Source: Pseudo-nitzschia pungens
Taxonomy: Eukaryota; Bacillariophyta; Bacillariophyceae; Bacillariales; Bacillariaceae
Direction: 5' to 3'
Length of the DNA stretch: 64,000 nucleotides
NCBI GenBank assembly: GCA_037355855.1
Contig: CM074762.1
Location: 4,588,001-4,652,000 of the forward strand
In this document: positions 43,447-54,600 of the stretch, piece after piece
Layout: every line of letters begins with the position of its first letter
How positions within the stretch are numbered: position 1 is the first letter of the stretch
Program-made: the position numbers and the translations under genes
Notes under the pieces: generated by a model
What the model was told of the DNA's origin: nothing
Database searches by the model: none
The model's input: the letters and a program-made list of their open reading frames with translations, nothing else

Positions 43447-45667
43447 TAATAATAATATACGTATTTAAATAACTTTAATCACCAAAGGTGAAACTAAATT
43501 ACTCAGTCTGTAACCAGACTTTAACGTCGCCTCCATCAAAGAGTCAGGACCCCAAGTGGTAGAACAACAAATTTTCAAACAAACCTTGAACATCAAGCAG
43601 GGACAAAGACAAACTAGTCCCACAAAATAGGGACTTGAGAGAAAGTGAGATGGGAATGTAGATATTGGGATAAGATCCAGTATCAAAAGGTAAATGACAG
43701 GATGAGAAGCAGGAACAGAAGACAAAACCAAGGTACAAAGTGTAATCAACCCGGAGGTCCAGTAAGCCAGGCTCTGAGGAGAGCAGCCTCTCGTTGGTAT
43801 GGCTGCACTGGTTGGACAGGCGCTGCATACTGCTTCCTGGCAAGGTGGATGGTTGCAAGCCACTGCCTCTTGGCAGTCAGGGTGTAACCTTGTAGGACTT
43901 GGAAAGGGGTTTGTAACAGGGAGTGTGACTGGGGAAGTGCACCAGCTGCACCAATTGCCAATTCAGAGGTGATGGAAGCATCAAGAGATTGGTGTTGTTC
44001 AGCATCAAGGGTACCCCCAGGACCATGGAGTCGTTCATTTCTGTAGGTCCAAAGATCCCAGGAGGTAAGAAAGAACTGATGAATGATAGCTGTAGCCCAA
44101 CGTTTGGGAGAGCGCTTGCTTCCAATGTGGGAGTAGTAGGCAGCCTGGATTTGGTACCAGCGAGGAGACCACCTACCAAGAAGCCAGTTGTGCCAACCAA
44201 TTGTCCTCTGTGCTCTGACAGCAGAAGCAATTGCAAGTGAGTAGGATGATGGATAAATGCTCTGGCCCCTCCGAACTCTGGTGATAAGATCCACAATGGC
44301 AGCCACCAATGATGGATCAGTTTGTTCAACTGCAAGCCTCTTCTGCAGTGGTCCCGTGAAGGCAGACACACTGTGCTGTACTGCCCCAGGATCCTTGCAG
44401 GAGAGCACATGAGAAACCTTCTCATTGTCTGCATCACACAATGGGCACCTGGAGTGATCCTGATACTGGTAGTGAAGTAGTTGGTTGCCAACACCAATAC
44501 TGCCAGAAGCAAATTTGACAAACCACCTTTGCATGCCAGGAGGTAGACGCTTGAAGGCAGTCAGATGGGCACACCAATGGATGGAATTCAGAACAGGTTG
44601 TGGAATGGGGATGTCATGGTGGGTCTGCCAATATTTAAGAAGAGGAGGACCCGAAATGGCAACATGCAAAGCATTCTGATCAAACCTTGAACACTTGCAG
44701 CCATTGAGAGAAAAGGCCCAGGGCTCAAACACAAGTCTGGGATAGTGATGGGCAGAAGCTCTATGGACAGAGAGAAAAGCCTTGGCCATGCTGTCAACCT
44801 GATGATTGCGAAGGGCCCACCAATCAAGAAAGATTCCAGCTTGATGTCCCTGAACCCACTGAAAGTTCACAGAAATTGGCAGGGCAGAAATCATGTTTCT
44901 GATGACATAAAAATAATCAAAAGACTTCTGGGAAATAACCAATGGCCATGATCCCTGAGCCTGTTTGAGAGCTGTGTCACCATCAAGGGCAATGTTGATA
45001 GAGCCAGAAGCAATATCAAAGATACTCACCAGAGCAGTGCAACAGGTGAGAACTCCAATGATACCTGCCAGTTCACTCCTGTAGGATGATTGATCCTCAG
45101 GGGGTCCACTGACAAAATTACAGCCAGTGAGGAACAATGAAGCAGTCTTGGTGTAGGTATTGGGTGACAGAATGAAAGCAGAAGTTCCTCTGAGAAGGTC
45201 CGGATCAAATGAACCATCACATACAGCACTGGCAGTACCACTCTGGATAGCATCAACAAGGTGCTGACAGCCAGCCTGTGGTAGGGAATATTTGTGGAGA
45301 AGTACTCTTGGAGACTCACAGAGTGAATCAAAGGCATCTGCAGGGGAGTCTGGAAGAGAATCAAATGGATTGTACTCCAGAGGATCCATGTCAGGAGGTT
45401 CAGAAACAAAGGCAGAGGACCCAACCACACGTACAACTTGGCCACAGATAACAGGGCAGACAAGCACATCAGCACAGGCTGGTTTATCAGAAATGAGTTC
45501 AGAAGTGATTCTGTATCTGCCCCTGCCTTGGGAGGTGCCCACATTCCAACCAGCAGAAGTTTTGGAGAAAAATCTGTTGGTGGATGGAGACAAAAACCAA
45601 GGCCAAAGGGAAGCTGTCTGGGCAGAGAGCCAATGCCCAAGGTGAAAAGAAGGAGCCAATGCCCTGG
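43447..45667 (-). mobile_element. 5'-truncated LINE with a 22-bp target-site duplication
   Basis: Perfect 22-bp direct repeats at 43425-43446 and 45668-45689 (core CTGCAATCGATATGTACTGA) flank 2221 bp. The 3' end, at the left, has the ATTATTATTA tail and both conserved stem-loops. The endonuclease and RT domains are missing because of the truncation; the RNase H and C-terminal part remain open. The copy is nearly identical to the shorter one at 35073-36498. Confidence 0.92.
43746..45659 (-). CDS. LINE ORF2 C-terminal part: RNase H and Cys/His domain
   Basis: An open frame of 637 residues that is the 3' part of a longer ORF2; the ATG at 45659 is probably internal. The RNase H fold has its four acidic residues: Asp in VCDGSFD (about residue 147), Glu in SYRSELAG (about 191), Asp in IALDGDTAL (about 226) and the final Asp in RNHQVDSMAKAF (about 290). 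A Cys/His cluster, CPLCDADNEKVSHVLSC, follows near 383. A long basic C-terminus ends RAWLTGPPG. RNase H removes template RNA after reverse transcription. LINEs with an RNase H domain occur in several algal and fungal lineages; the clade is not assigned. No RT or endonuclease remains, so the copy cannot move by itself. There is no internal stop, in contrast with the LTR elements here. Confidence 0.85.
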   Translation of the reverse strand: MAPSFHLGHWLSAQTASLWPWFLSPSTNRFFSKTSAGWNVGTSQGRGRYRITSELISDKPACADVLVCPVICGQVVRVVGSSAFVSEPPDMDPLEYNPFDSLPDSPADAFDSLCESPRVLLHKYSLPQAGCQHLVDAIQSGTASAVCDGSFDPDLLRGTSAFILSPNTYTKTASLFLTGCNFVSGPPEDQSSYRSELAGIIGVLTCCTALVSIFDIASGSINIALDGDTALKQAQGSWPLVISQKSFDYFYVIRNMISALPISVNFQWVQGHQAGIFLDWWALRNHQVDSMAKAFLSVHRASAHHYPRLVFEPWAFSLNGCKCSRFDQNALHVAISGPPLLKYWQTHHDIPIPQPVLNSIHWCAHLTAFKRLPPGMQRWFVKFASGSIGVGNQLLHYQYQDHSRCPLCDADNEKVSHVLSCKDPGAVQHSVSAFTGPLQKRLAVEQTDPSLVAAIVDLITRVRRGQSIYPSSYSLAIASAVRAQRTIGWHNWLLGRWSPRWYQIQAAYYSHIGSKRSPKRWATAIIHQFFLTSWDLWTYRNERLHGPGGTLDAEQHQSLDASITSELAIGAAGALPQSHSLLQTPFQVLQGYTLTAKRQWLATIHLARKQYAAPVQPVQPYQREAALLRAWLTGPPG

Positions 45668-47825
45668 CACTGCAATCGATATGTACTGAATCAGTTGATT
45701 CCTGTGTACTGAATAGTATCTCTCATATGTCGACGCTTTGAATGGTCTCTTGTGGTATGTCACCATCATGTATTGATGACTGTGTGCTTGTAACATCAGT
45801 TTTCCTTTTCTTCTTTTCTTTTTGTTTTGATTCTGTTATTGATTCTGTTATTATTTCTTTTTGTTCTTCTTCTTTCTTTAACAAGTCTTCTCTTTCAAGC
45901 AGATAATACACATATCGCCTATTGGTTTTGACAATTTCTTCTGTAGGAGACCCAATCCATATCTTGTTAGATTTAAAATCATTCCTACCCAGTCCAAAGT
46001 AAGCCGGATCATGGTATTTGTGATAACACCATCGAGGATATTGCTTCCTTACAGACAAGTTTGGACACCAGTCTGTTGCTGACATACAGCATAAAGTAAT
46101 AGGTTTCCCATTATCATCAGTACATTTAGAACAACACGTATAACATCTTCTTCCACACATGTAACAAAGTCTTCCGCTCTTGTTTGTTATCTTGTTCATA
46201 CCATGATATTTCAAAACTTTACCTTCTATACAAAGACGTCCATTAAGCAATGCTTTGTTTACCACTTCACGAGATAGATAGTCACATACAACTCCTTTAA
46301 GAACAAAAATAGAATTCTTCTTCTTCCTATCCCTCTTTCAAATTTTTATTGACGTTTTGTTTTGATTTCTTCGATGCTTCTTCTCTTGCATCGATTTCCT
46401 TAACATTAAGTCTCCTGGGTAATTGTTTGGCAGTGGGTTGTACGTAAGCATCTGTATCGCCAGTTTAGATTGAAATTGATGTGCTGTTAAAATTCTTTTC
46501 TTAGCCCAAGTTGGATCAAGACTTCCTTCTGTACATTCTTTGTACATGTCGTAAGCGACTGCTATGCTCAATGCTTTGGCATGATTCAATGCTGCATGAT
46601 AGTATTTCCATGATCTGTACTTTAGACGTGCTCTTGCTATCATCAAATTGGCTTGATCGATCTTTCCATAAGTATGTAGATACAACTCTCTACTTTGATT
46701 CATTTCCATACACCAATTTCTCTTGTTGTTTCCTTTTCCTCTGTTTTTTCTTTGGACGGAACATTCTGACAAAGATATCGAATTCACAGATCCTATATTC
46801 GTTGATCCGGTGCTTTGAAAGCTACAATGGACTCTGGTATATAATGGTATAGGGGTGTTCACTTCAGTATGTTCCGTGTCTGTTGTTCTTTCTTTAATAT
46901 CTGGAATTGATCCCTTTTTTCTGTCAGTTTCTGGAACATTATTTTTTGATTCGGTATTCGGTACTTGTTTAGAAAACCGATCGAATGGTGGGGGTCTCGT
47001 TGTTGGGTATTTTGGTGGTACAGTGGTATTAATTTTTTCATTTGCTGGGGAAACAAGTGGTACTCTTATTAATGGTAACTGGGGTTTTCGATGTTCCGGT
47101 TTTCTGTTGTCCCCTTTTTTTCTTTTTTACAATCGATATATTTTTTTGTGGAAAGAAGAACCTTTTCACTAAAGTGATAGGATTTGTAAGCCGGGCAACT
47201 CTAGACTTTTGTTTCTTACTCGGTGGGGCGTTGTCTTTATGTAAATAAATAGATGGAACTCCTTTTGGAAGGCATGATCTCGAAACAGTACCTAGCATCG
47301 ACAAACCTTTGCTTCCCATCCAATCCAGGATAACATCACCATTGAAAAATTATCGACAGTCAAATGTGGTGGTTCAACCCATAGTTTATCTGGACCTATC
47401 TGTGGTAGAACACCATTCGTCACTAGTTCAAACACTTCCGACTGACCCCTTCTGGTAAAACCAGGAGCTAATTTGTACTTTCCAACCCGGTGTATGTATG
47501 CTTTTGGACGTATCCTGTAACAATCCAATAAGAGAGTAGTTTGACCACCCCTACTTGTCCTTTTCCCCAGCGTGAAATAAACATTAGGACCTTCATAACC
47601 ACCATATGCCCAAGTCGTTTCGTCTACCACGAGATCTTGATCTGCTCTTTTTGTTAGATAATTACTAGTGTTGTAAACAAGGACTTTGTAAATGTAATCG
47701 AACTTATTTGATGGATTGAAAGGTACCCTGTGTTCTTCCTGGTAATTATTGGATACCTTTAAGTTCTCTTTAATCTCCCTCCACCTCCAAAAGCTCATGG
47801 TTCTATTGATGGTTTTGTTGTACAT

Positions 47826-48062
47826 ACAATCATTATGATCCCATCAATTTGCAATATCTTGACAACTCCCTCCACCACAAGGACCATGCATGAATAGACA
47901 ACCATCAAATTTGACTACCTCTTCGTGTGAAATAGACTTTATCTGATGTCTGTAACCATCATTCTTCCTATTTGCATAAAGATTACTGAACCAAGTAACA
48001 AGAGGGAAGTAAGGCAGTCTCTCGTCTCCTTCGACTCCTGATCTATCTGGATAGTGTAATGG
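47826..48062 (-). pseudogene. Bridging segment of the PiggyBac-type transposase without its own start codon
   Basis: This short segment has no ATG-led frame of useful length. Read on the minus strand it continues the 50105-50917 frame (YQLIIPLHYPDRSGVEGDE), then VTWFSNLYANRKNDGY, HGPCGGGSCQDIAN, TGA at 47844-47846, and WDHNDC leading into the next frame. It shows that the two flanking frames are one gene. Confidence 0.8.
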
Positions 48063-48080
48063 GATGATAAGTTGATAGAA

Positions 48081-50104
48081 TAATAATATACTTATTTAAG
48101 TAGGAAAATCCACCGAAGGTGGTTAAAAGCTACTCAGTCTGTAACCAGACTTTATCGTCGCCTCAATCGAAGAGAGGTTAGGCCCCAAGTTGTAGAACGA
48201 CGCGCCGCCTCAACCATGGGGAATAGGCCCCAGGTTGTAAGGACGGCTATTTTGCAAACGAACCTTGGTAAGAAACAGGAAAAAAACGAACCAGTCCAGA
48301 GCACAACAGACACTGCTGTTGCAAAGCGTACAGGAAACGGGGTAACAAGAACGTGAAAGGGAAAGACACAAGCAAAACTGTCCCTCCAATGCTGGTGTGC
48401 AGCATCCGTAATGCTAGTGGTCAGCTGACACAAGCAAAACCCTGACTAGATACATGGTATCTGTAATGCTAGTGGTCAGCGTACAAAAGCAAAACTCCTC
48501 TCTGAATGCTGGATTGCAGCATCACCAGTAATGCGAGTAGTCATCCCCAAACACATCCCGAACCACATTCCTTACCACTGTATGGTACATAAAGTACAGA
48601 GCCTACTACCAAATTCGTAACAGCTGTCCTTCTGTTCGAACTTCGTAGTAGGAGACACGTAGAGGCGGTGGAGCCTACTACCAAATTCAAATTCGTAACA
48701 GCTGGCCTTCTGTTCGAACTTGAACTTGCTCTCCTGTAGTAGCTTGGAAACAGGGCCTTTAAGTGAAAACACTTATGGACCATCAGGGCTGTAGGCTTGA
48801 AAACAGGTCTCTGCTGTACTGTGAACTGGAGGGGTATATGTAGGTGGTGGTGCGTTAAGTAACATGTACTTAGCAGCTTTGGGGCTTGGGTCATAAAAAC
48901 AGTAGGTCCATAATCAAAAACAATTATGGACTATCAGGGCAGTAGACTTGAAAACAGATGACAGTTGAAGTGTGCATCTGAGAGGGTTATGTAGGTAGGA
49001 GAGCCTTAAGCAAGCTGTACTTAGCGGCTTTGGGGCTTGGGTCAGGAAATAGTAGGACCTTAAGTGAGAACACTTATGGTCCAGCAGGGCAGTAGACTTG
49101 AAAACAGATGACAGTTGAAGTGTGCATCTGAGAGGTATATGTAGGTAGGAGAGCCTTAAGCAAGCTGTACTTAGCGGCTTTGGGGCTTGGGTAAGGAAAC
49201 AGTAGGACCATAAGCGAAAACACTTATGGTCCATCAGGGCAGTAGACTTGAAAACAGATGACAGTTGAAGAATGCATCTGAGAGGTATATGTAGGTAGGG
49301 GAGCCTTAAGCAAACTGTACTTAGTGGCTTTAGGGCTTGGGTCAGGAAACAGTAGGACCATAAGCGAAAACACTTAGGGTCCATCAGGGCAGTAGACTTG
49401 GAAACAGATGACATTTATACAGTACACCTGAGAGGGTTATGTAGGTGGTGGAGCCTTAAGCAAACTGTACTTAGCGGCTTTGGGGCTTGGGTCAAGAAAC
49501 AGTAGGACCATAAGTGAAAACACTTAGGGTCCAGCAGGGCAATGGACTTGAAAACAGATGACAGAATTTCTTTTTTTTTAAAAAAGATTCCTACAGTGGA
49601 AGGGGCTGTTCGTGAACTTCGACTTGAAAAGACTTAAGAGGACTCAGCAAGGAACTTCGAAGAATGTAGAACATTAAGTGAGAATCACTTAAGCAGCTTG
49701 GAAACAGTGTAGAACATTAAGTATAAGATATACTTAAGGGCCTTGGAATGGAGCTGGGAAACAGATCGAAGCAGAAATACAACGTTGTTGTCGGTTTTGC
49801 TGTACGGTAGAATCTGTACTGGAAGTGCTGTAGAAAATTATGTGTCGGTTTGCTGCTGCTGCTGCTGCTCGATCGGCCGCCGAGTGGTGAATTGGCAACC
49901 AAAGCAACCAAACGAAGCATCCAGCAACTGAACCGATAGCAGAAACGAAGAGCGCAGGTCTTGGTTAATACATGTAGGTCCTGGGGTTGTGATTGGGGGT
50001 GTATAAGGGAGCGAGATATCGCATGGTAAAGTTGTGTAGAAATCTACGTATTTTTAGTACTGGAACATCGGAACGTCGGACAAAATGCGCTTCGCGCAAA
50101 TTGT
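48081..50104 (-). mobile_element. Non-autonomous retroposon sharing the LINE 3' tail, carrying tandem repeats
   Basis: The 2024-bp insertion lies between perfect 18-bp direct repeats at 48063-48080 and 50105-50122 (GATGATAAGTTGATAGAA). Its left end (3' in element sense) has the same TATTATT tail, AGTCTGTAACCAGACT stem-loop and CCCCAAG..GTAGAACGAC block as the LINE copies. The second stem-loop differs in sequence but keeps its pairing (CCACCGAAGGTGG versus CACCAAAGGTG). No RT, RNase H or other long conserved frame is present. The body contains repeated GTAATGCTAGTGGTCAGC units (48405-48540), a duplicated block around 48600-48720 and a 150-bp tandem array. Mobilisation in trans by the LINE is inferred. 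Confidence 0.85.
48785..49570. repeat. Tandem array of about 150-bp units, each with a TAAGTG...CACTTA hairpin
   Basis: The anchor AAAACAGATGACAG recurs at 48953, 49103, 49253, 49403 (one change) and 49553, a strict 150-bp spacing, and a more diverged unit precedes them near 48800. Each unit contains TAAGTGAAAACACTTA or a close variant, a perfect or near-perfect 6-bp stem, and a GGCTTTGGGGCTTGGGT block. Frames on the minus strand (for example 48914-49414) come from the repeat. Confidence 0.88.
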
Positions 50105-50917
50105 GATGATAAGTTGATAGAAAAACAAAGCGTCGTCGTCAATGATCCTCTTGACAGTTAGTCCATGCTTTATCAATTTCTCTCTGTCGAGACATCCTTT
50201 CCTGTTTGTAGGAAATAGATTAGTTTCTGTTCCAGATCTATATTTATTGATACCTTTTTCTGTGTTCCATCCCTTGTAGTAGAAAGTCCATCCACTGTCT
50301 TGGTGGTATCTGACAGGGCCGGCATCAATACCATCGGGCACACTCTCGTCACGAAATGGAATACATCCACTGGGCATAGAGTGATAAAGATATTTCCCTC
50401 TCTTGAACTTGGGTTCAAAGTAATACCTGTTCCATGATCCGGGATTGTCCACTTTTTCAAATAGAGGCTCATCTGATTTCAAATCAGAAGGTTGGAAATC
50501 AGGAGGTACCTTAGGATAATCGATATTTGGTTCGGTGAGAATTCCATTCTTACATTCGTATAGCTCGTAATCAAAGATAGAATCGGATTGATATGCATCA
50601 TAGTATTCTTTTTCTCTCTTTAAAGAGGTTACAACATCAAATGCATTTGCTTCTTCACCATCCTTGTCGCTGTCTCCTCCATCACGACACATGTTGTCTT
50701 CGGCGTATTGTTGTTCAAAGTATTCGTTTTGAGCAGCGATTATTTCTTGTGGAGAAAATTGTATAGGTTGAATATTATCATTGATTCCATCTAGAGTACA
50801 ATCAGTAGTATCTTCTTGTGAAGTGGTACGAGTAATTGTACTAATGTTGGAATGCATGTTACGAGAAAGTCTTACGACTGCCATCGGGGAAGGAGTGTCG
50901 TCGTCATCGAGATTCAT

Positions 50918-51240
50918 GATTGTCGTGTCATTTCTTTCAGGTTGATTGTTGTGTTACAAAGAAAAGAAAAATCAAACGCTACAGAGTAAATCAGCAAACT
51001 CAACAAACAGTCTTACTATTCTCTTGACAAGATTTCTGAAGATCCAATAACAATAGAATTGTCATCGGACCAGTTGTTCCTGACACCACCTCCTTGTATG
51101 CTTTTCCGCAAGTGTTCAGTACATTTTAGATTGTGGAAACACAGGAAAAGAAGCCAAAATCCGATGTCGGTTAGATTGTTTTTGGCGCACCAGAATATGT
51201 TTCGAAATTTGAGTAAAATAAGAATCGTCAGATTACCATT
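50918..51240. other. Sequence upstream of the PiggyBac-type transposase, no gene recognised
   Basis: AT-rich; presumably the 5' flank or leader of the transposase gene. Confidence 0.35.
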
Positions 51241-51330
51241 AAACTGTTATTTGACTAATAGGACTGAGAAAATTAGTTGGTCAAAAACTACTCTGGCACA
51301 GTAGTTTTTTCCGCCGCGACTAAACGATCG
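51241..51330. repeat. Terminal sequence of a MITE-related element
   Basis: This 90-bp segment is the reverse complement of 56030-56119 with few changes. Shared parts are TTTGACTAATAGGACTGAGA, AGTTGGTCAAAAACTACT, CACAGTAGTTTTTTCCGCCG and CACTAAACGAT (GACTAAACGAT here). The element tip points right, towards the next gene, so the element would extend leftwards into the transposase-bearing region. No second end was found. Confidence 0.65.
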
Positions 51331-51678
51331 TAAAAAAAGAATGTCGGCACGAAACTTTTTCGAGAGAAAAATTGAAAATAAAAGTGGATGATGATCTTGT
51401 CCGTAATCGTGGGAATAGAAGCAAAATCTCATCTAGGCGCCCGACCGAGAAGGCTGGCGCGGATACAAATTTGATGACTCGAACGAAAGCAATCGCAAAC
51501 TCGGCCCTTCTGCAAATGACAACTATGATTCCGAAACGATCTAATATCGCAGGGTGACATGTGGTCTGGCTCATTGCATACAAATGAGAATGATCATTTT
51601 GACAGGACCGCTATCACAGTCAGCAAAGCAGATTGCTAAGAACACATCTTTCCATCGATATGATGTCAAGTTCGAAAT

Positions 51679-54600
51679 ATGCATGGACTTGTAGTTTGCG
51701 AACAATTAGAAACGAAGGATAAGGTAGCGAAAATGGGGCAACGCCATGTATTATTGATTCTTCTCGCCTTGATTATGGCTCAAGCAGTTACTTCGCATTC
51801 CTATCACGACAACATTGAACTAAATTACTCTGAAGGCCTTGTTTCCAGAAGCCAGCCAGGGTATCCCAGTCACCCTAGCACACAATCGTCGTCATCGACT
51901 GGGTCGTCCGAGAACCAAGAAGTGATCGAAAAGATGAGAAGTATCAGCAATAGAAATGATACTCGTAAAAAACCAAGTTTGACAACAATCAGTTCAAACC
52001 AACACGGATTGTTAAAAGTTTCTATTCTCCTAGAACACGAGGAGCGAATGATCACAGGTGCTGGTGATTATCGTATTTGCAAGGACGACTGCGGGTTCGA
52101 TCGGAAGGAAGAAGTGTCATTTCTTTCTACTGTCGACGAACATCACGAACGAAGACCACCAACTTACCACGGGATCACCAACGATGACATCATCTGGACT
52201 GTTTTGGTACAGGAAGTTCAAGTAGGAGAAGGCGACGACAAACCGAAATCGAAGGCTTCGCTGTATTCCCAGCAGATAGTTTTCGATTGGAAAAGGACCC
52301 GAGAGATCGAGGAACCTGTGGTGGAAAACGAACATTATCGTGACATCTACTTAGATGATGAAAGCAATATCAATGCAATTGGTATCAGTTCGAGCATTAT
52401 GCCGGTCCGGCAAAAAACGAAAACGATCCACCGCTCAGGGAACGCAAGTTGTACATTTGTGATTCCTATCGAACAGTACGATCCAGTTGATGTTCCGCCT
52501 TCTTCTTCTGACTCAACGGCTTCGTTTTGTCATGGAACGAAAACATTCATCGTGAGTTTGGTGGAAACAGTTTGTCACCGGACGACCTCGGCAGCTGTTG
52601 ATATTGGCAGCAAAACCACGCATGATGAGCCCCGATGCGACGAGAACTGCAATTGTCATAACAAGACGTCCCATCTTTTGACACGAAGACTAGCTTCACT
52701 ACCACGAAAAGCTCCCTCTTGCCTTAAACCGCCTTTAGACCCGGTAGCAAGGATAGTGTTGCGTTCCAGCCAGAAAAAAATTCATTATTTGAGTCCTCGG
52801 CCGCTACCGGTAAAAGAGGTCATACTCGAAGGCAATGAAAAATTCGGTTCTAGAACTGATGACTCACTTGTCGACAACGATGACGGAGGCTCCTCTAGTA
52901 ATTCCGACCATGACTTTCTCGATGATGGCAGAAACGACCTACTTTGGACAATTATTTTGCTATTTATCATCGATCAAATGCGATCCATGAATTTAGTTTG
53001 GAATGAGTTCTTGAAAGTGTTGTTTTATTATCGACGACAAGACAAATTACTGAGCTACTGCGGCATGGATGTTGTTGATCAGCAGAAAGGAGGTGAGGAT
53101 AACTTCTTTTGTTGTGACCTTCATGGTAATTACGAAGAGAAAGAAGACAAAAATTTCGGAAAGAAATGCATTTGTAATGATGATGATGATGATGATGATC
53201 AGTACGATCAGTGCCACGAAAAAGTTGAAAAAAATCAGAAAACAAAGCAGTCCGGTCAGAAAATGACAGCAAAAACAAGTTGCACGTATGGATACGAACT
53301 TGAAGGGAGAGAATACAATGAAGACTCGGAATGCAATATCAGGGTCTATGGTAGCAACTTCGGCCATCTCAATCGCGATCGGGGCGATCTGAATGATAAC
53401 GAGGATAATCGGGATAAAGAACGAGATCCGACGGGCAATGATCCCGATGACAAGGTCAGTCATTCCGTAACGGCAAATGTTGAGATCAGATCCCTAGATG
53501 ACAACACAGCGAAAAAAGGGGGACCATGCACGTATACTCATACCCGGACAAAGACCAATTACGTTTCGCCCAATAGCAAACGTCATAATGGTTCTTCCGA
53601 AAACAAGCTCGATTTGAAAGTCTCGCACTCATTTGAGAGCCCGCCGCCAAAGAGCAGCCCTCTCGTCTCAGAAGATTGTTGCAAAACTTCTAAGGAAGAC
53701 GCTCATTCCAAAGTACGCGACACCCTAGAATGTTCGATTCGAAACACTGAGGCAAAAACAGCCCCAACAAATCCGTCTGAAGTCTCTCGAACTGAAGTGA
53801 GAAGCTATTGTCTCAAGCAAGGAGAGATCATCTGGAATGAATCGTCTATTCAAGTTGAGCAACCATCTTCGGCTTCGAAAGAAAGCATTCCTTTAAGAGA
53901 TCGACAAACGGACAAAAAAGTAGTCTTGACCGAAAGAGCTTCGGTACCCAAAATATCACTTGAAGGTAACGAAACGAATCCGTTGCAGAAAAGAAATGCA
54001 ACTGCAAATTCATCCGTGGTTTATGGCACTTTAAGTGGTTATAAATCGTTCGACAACCAAGACATGATCACAGAGAGTCCGACCAACGACAGCAAGAGAA
54101 CATTCACACCGTCAGTATATGAAATGAGAAGTCGCGACGATTCAACAAAATTTAAATTTGGTTTGAATTCGTTGCAGACAGGAAACCTAACAGAAAAAGA
54201 TTCGGACAATCAAACTATTTGGGTAGAAGATCGTATCCAACTGCGTGCAAAGAAAAACTCGCGCTTGGACAGGCAATATGATGATCACCCTCAAATACTA
54301 CCTTCTCTTCACGAGAAAGCGATGTCATGTGTACCGATGAAAGAACGACCACAAGGATGCCAAGAGACCAGAGCCACGATCAGCACAATGGCCGATCCGA
54401 ACTCACCATTATCCCTTACTCCGCGAGGATCCGAAATCCTAACCCAGCTTTCTGATTTTGAAGAGCACAAAATGCATTCGTCAGCGTTTCTCCAATCCGT
54501 TGGAAACAGAGAACAGAAACCTACGGTTGTTTCCAATGATGTTACTCTAGTTCAAGGTTCCAGGTCGAGTCCAGATCAACATCTTGCGACTGCAACATCT

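Larger units (their letters stand above)
45723..50917 (-). pseudogene. PiggyBac-type (DDE_Tnp_1_7) transposase, split by a retroposon and decayed
   Basis: The minus-strand gene begins at 50917 and runs to 50105, is interrupted by 48063-50104, resumes at 48062 and reads to 45723. The joined frame crosses the insertion cleanly at FFYQLII. Family features in order: DNPGSWNRYYFEPKF, CGGGSCQDIAN then TGA then WDHND, FNPSNKFDYIYKV, LVVDETTWAYGG, KRTSRGGQTTLLLD and VDN before WMGSKG, CSFQSTGSTNIGSVN, EMNQSRELYLHTYGKID, YPGDLML, and a C-terminal Cys-rich zinc domain (LCYMCGRRCYTCCSKC). Lesions: TGA at 47844-47846 and TGA at 46338-46340, both in frame at positions fitting CGA; a one-base loss in a T run near 47345-47349; and another shift between about 47050 and 47200. 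It cannot make an active transposase. The true N-terminal start and the element ends are not determined. Confidence 0.82.

Noticed and set aside
48914..49414. 166-codon minus-strand frame over the 150-bp array
   Set aside because: It repeats the same segment with each unit, and is explained by the tandem DNA repeat.
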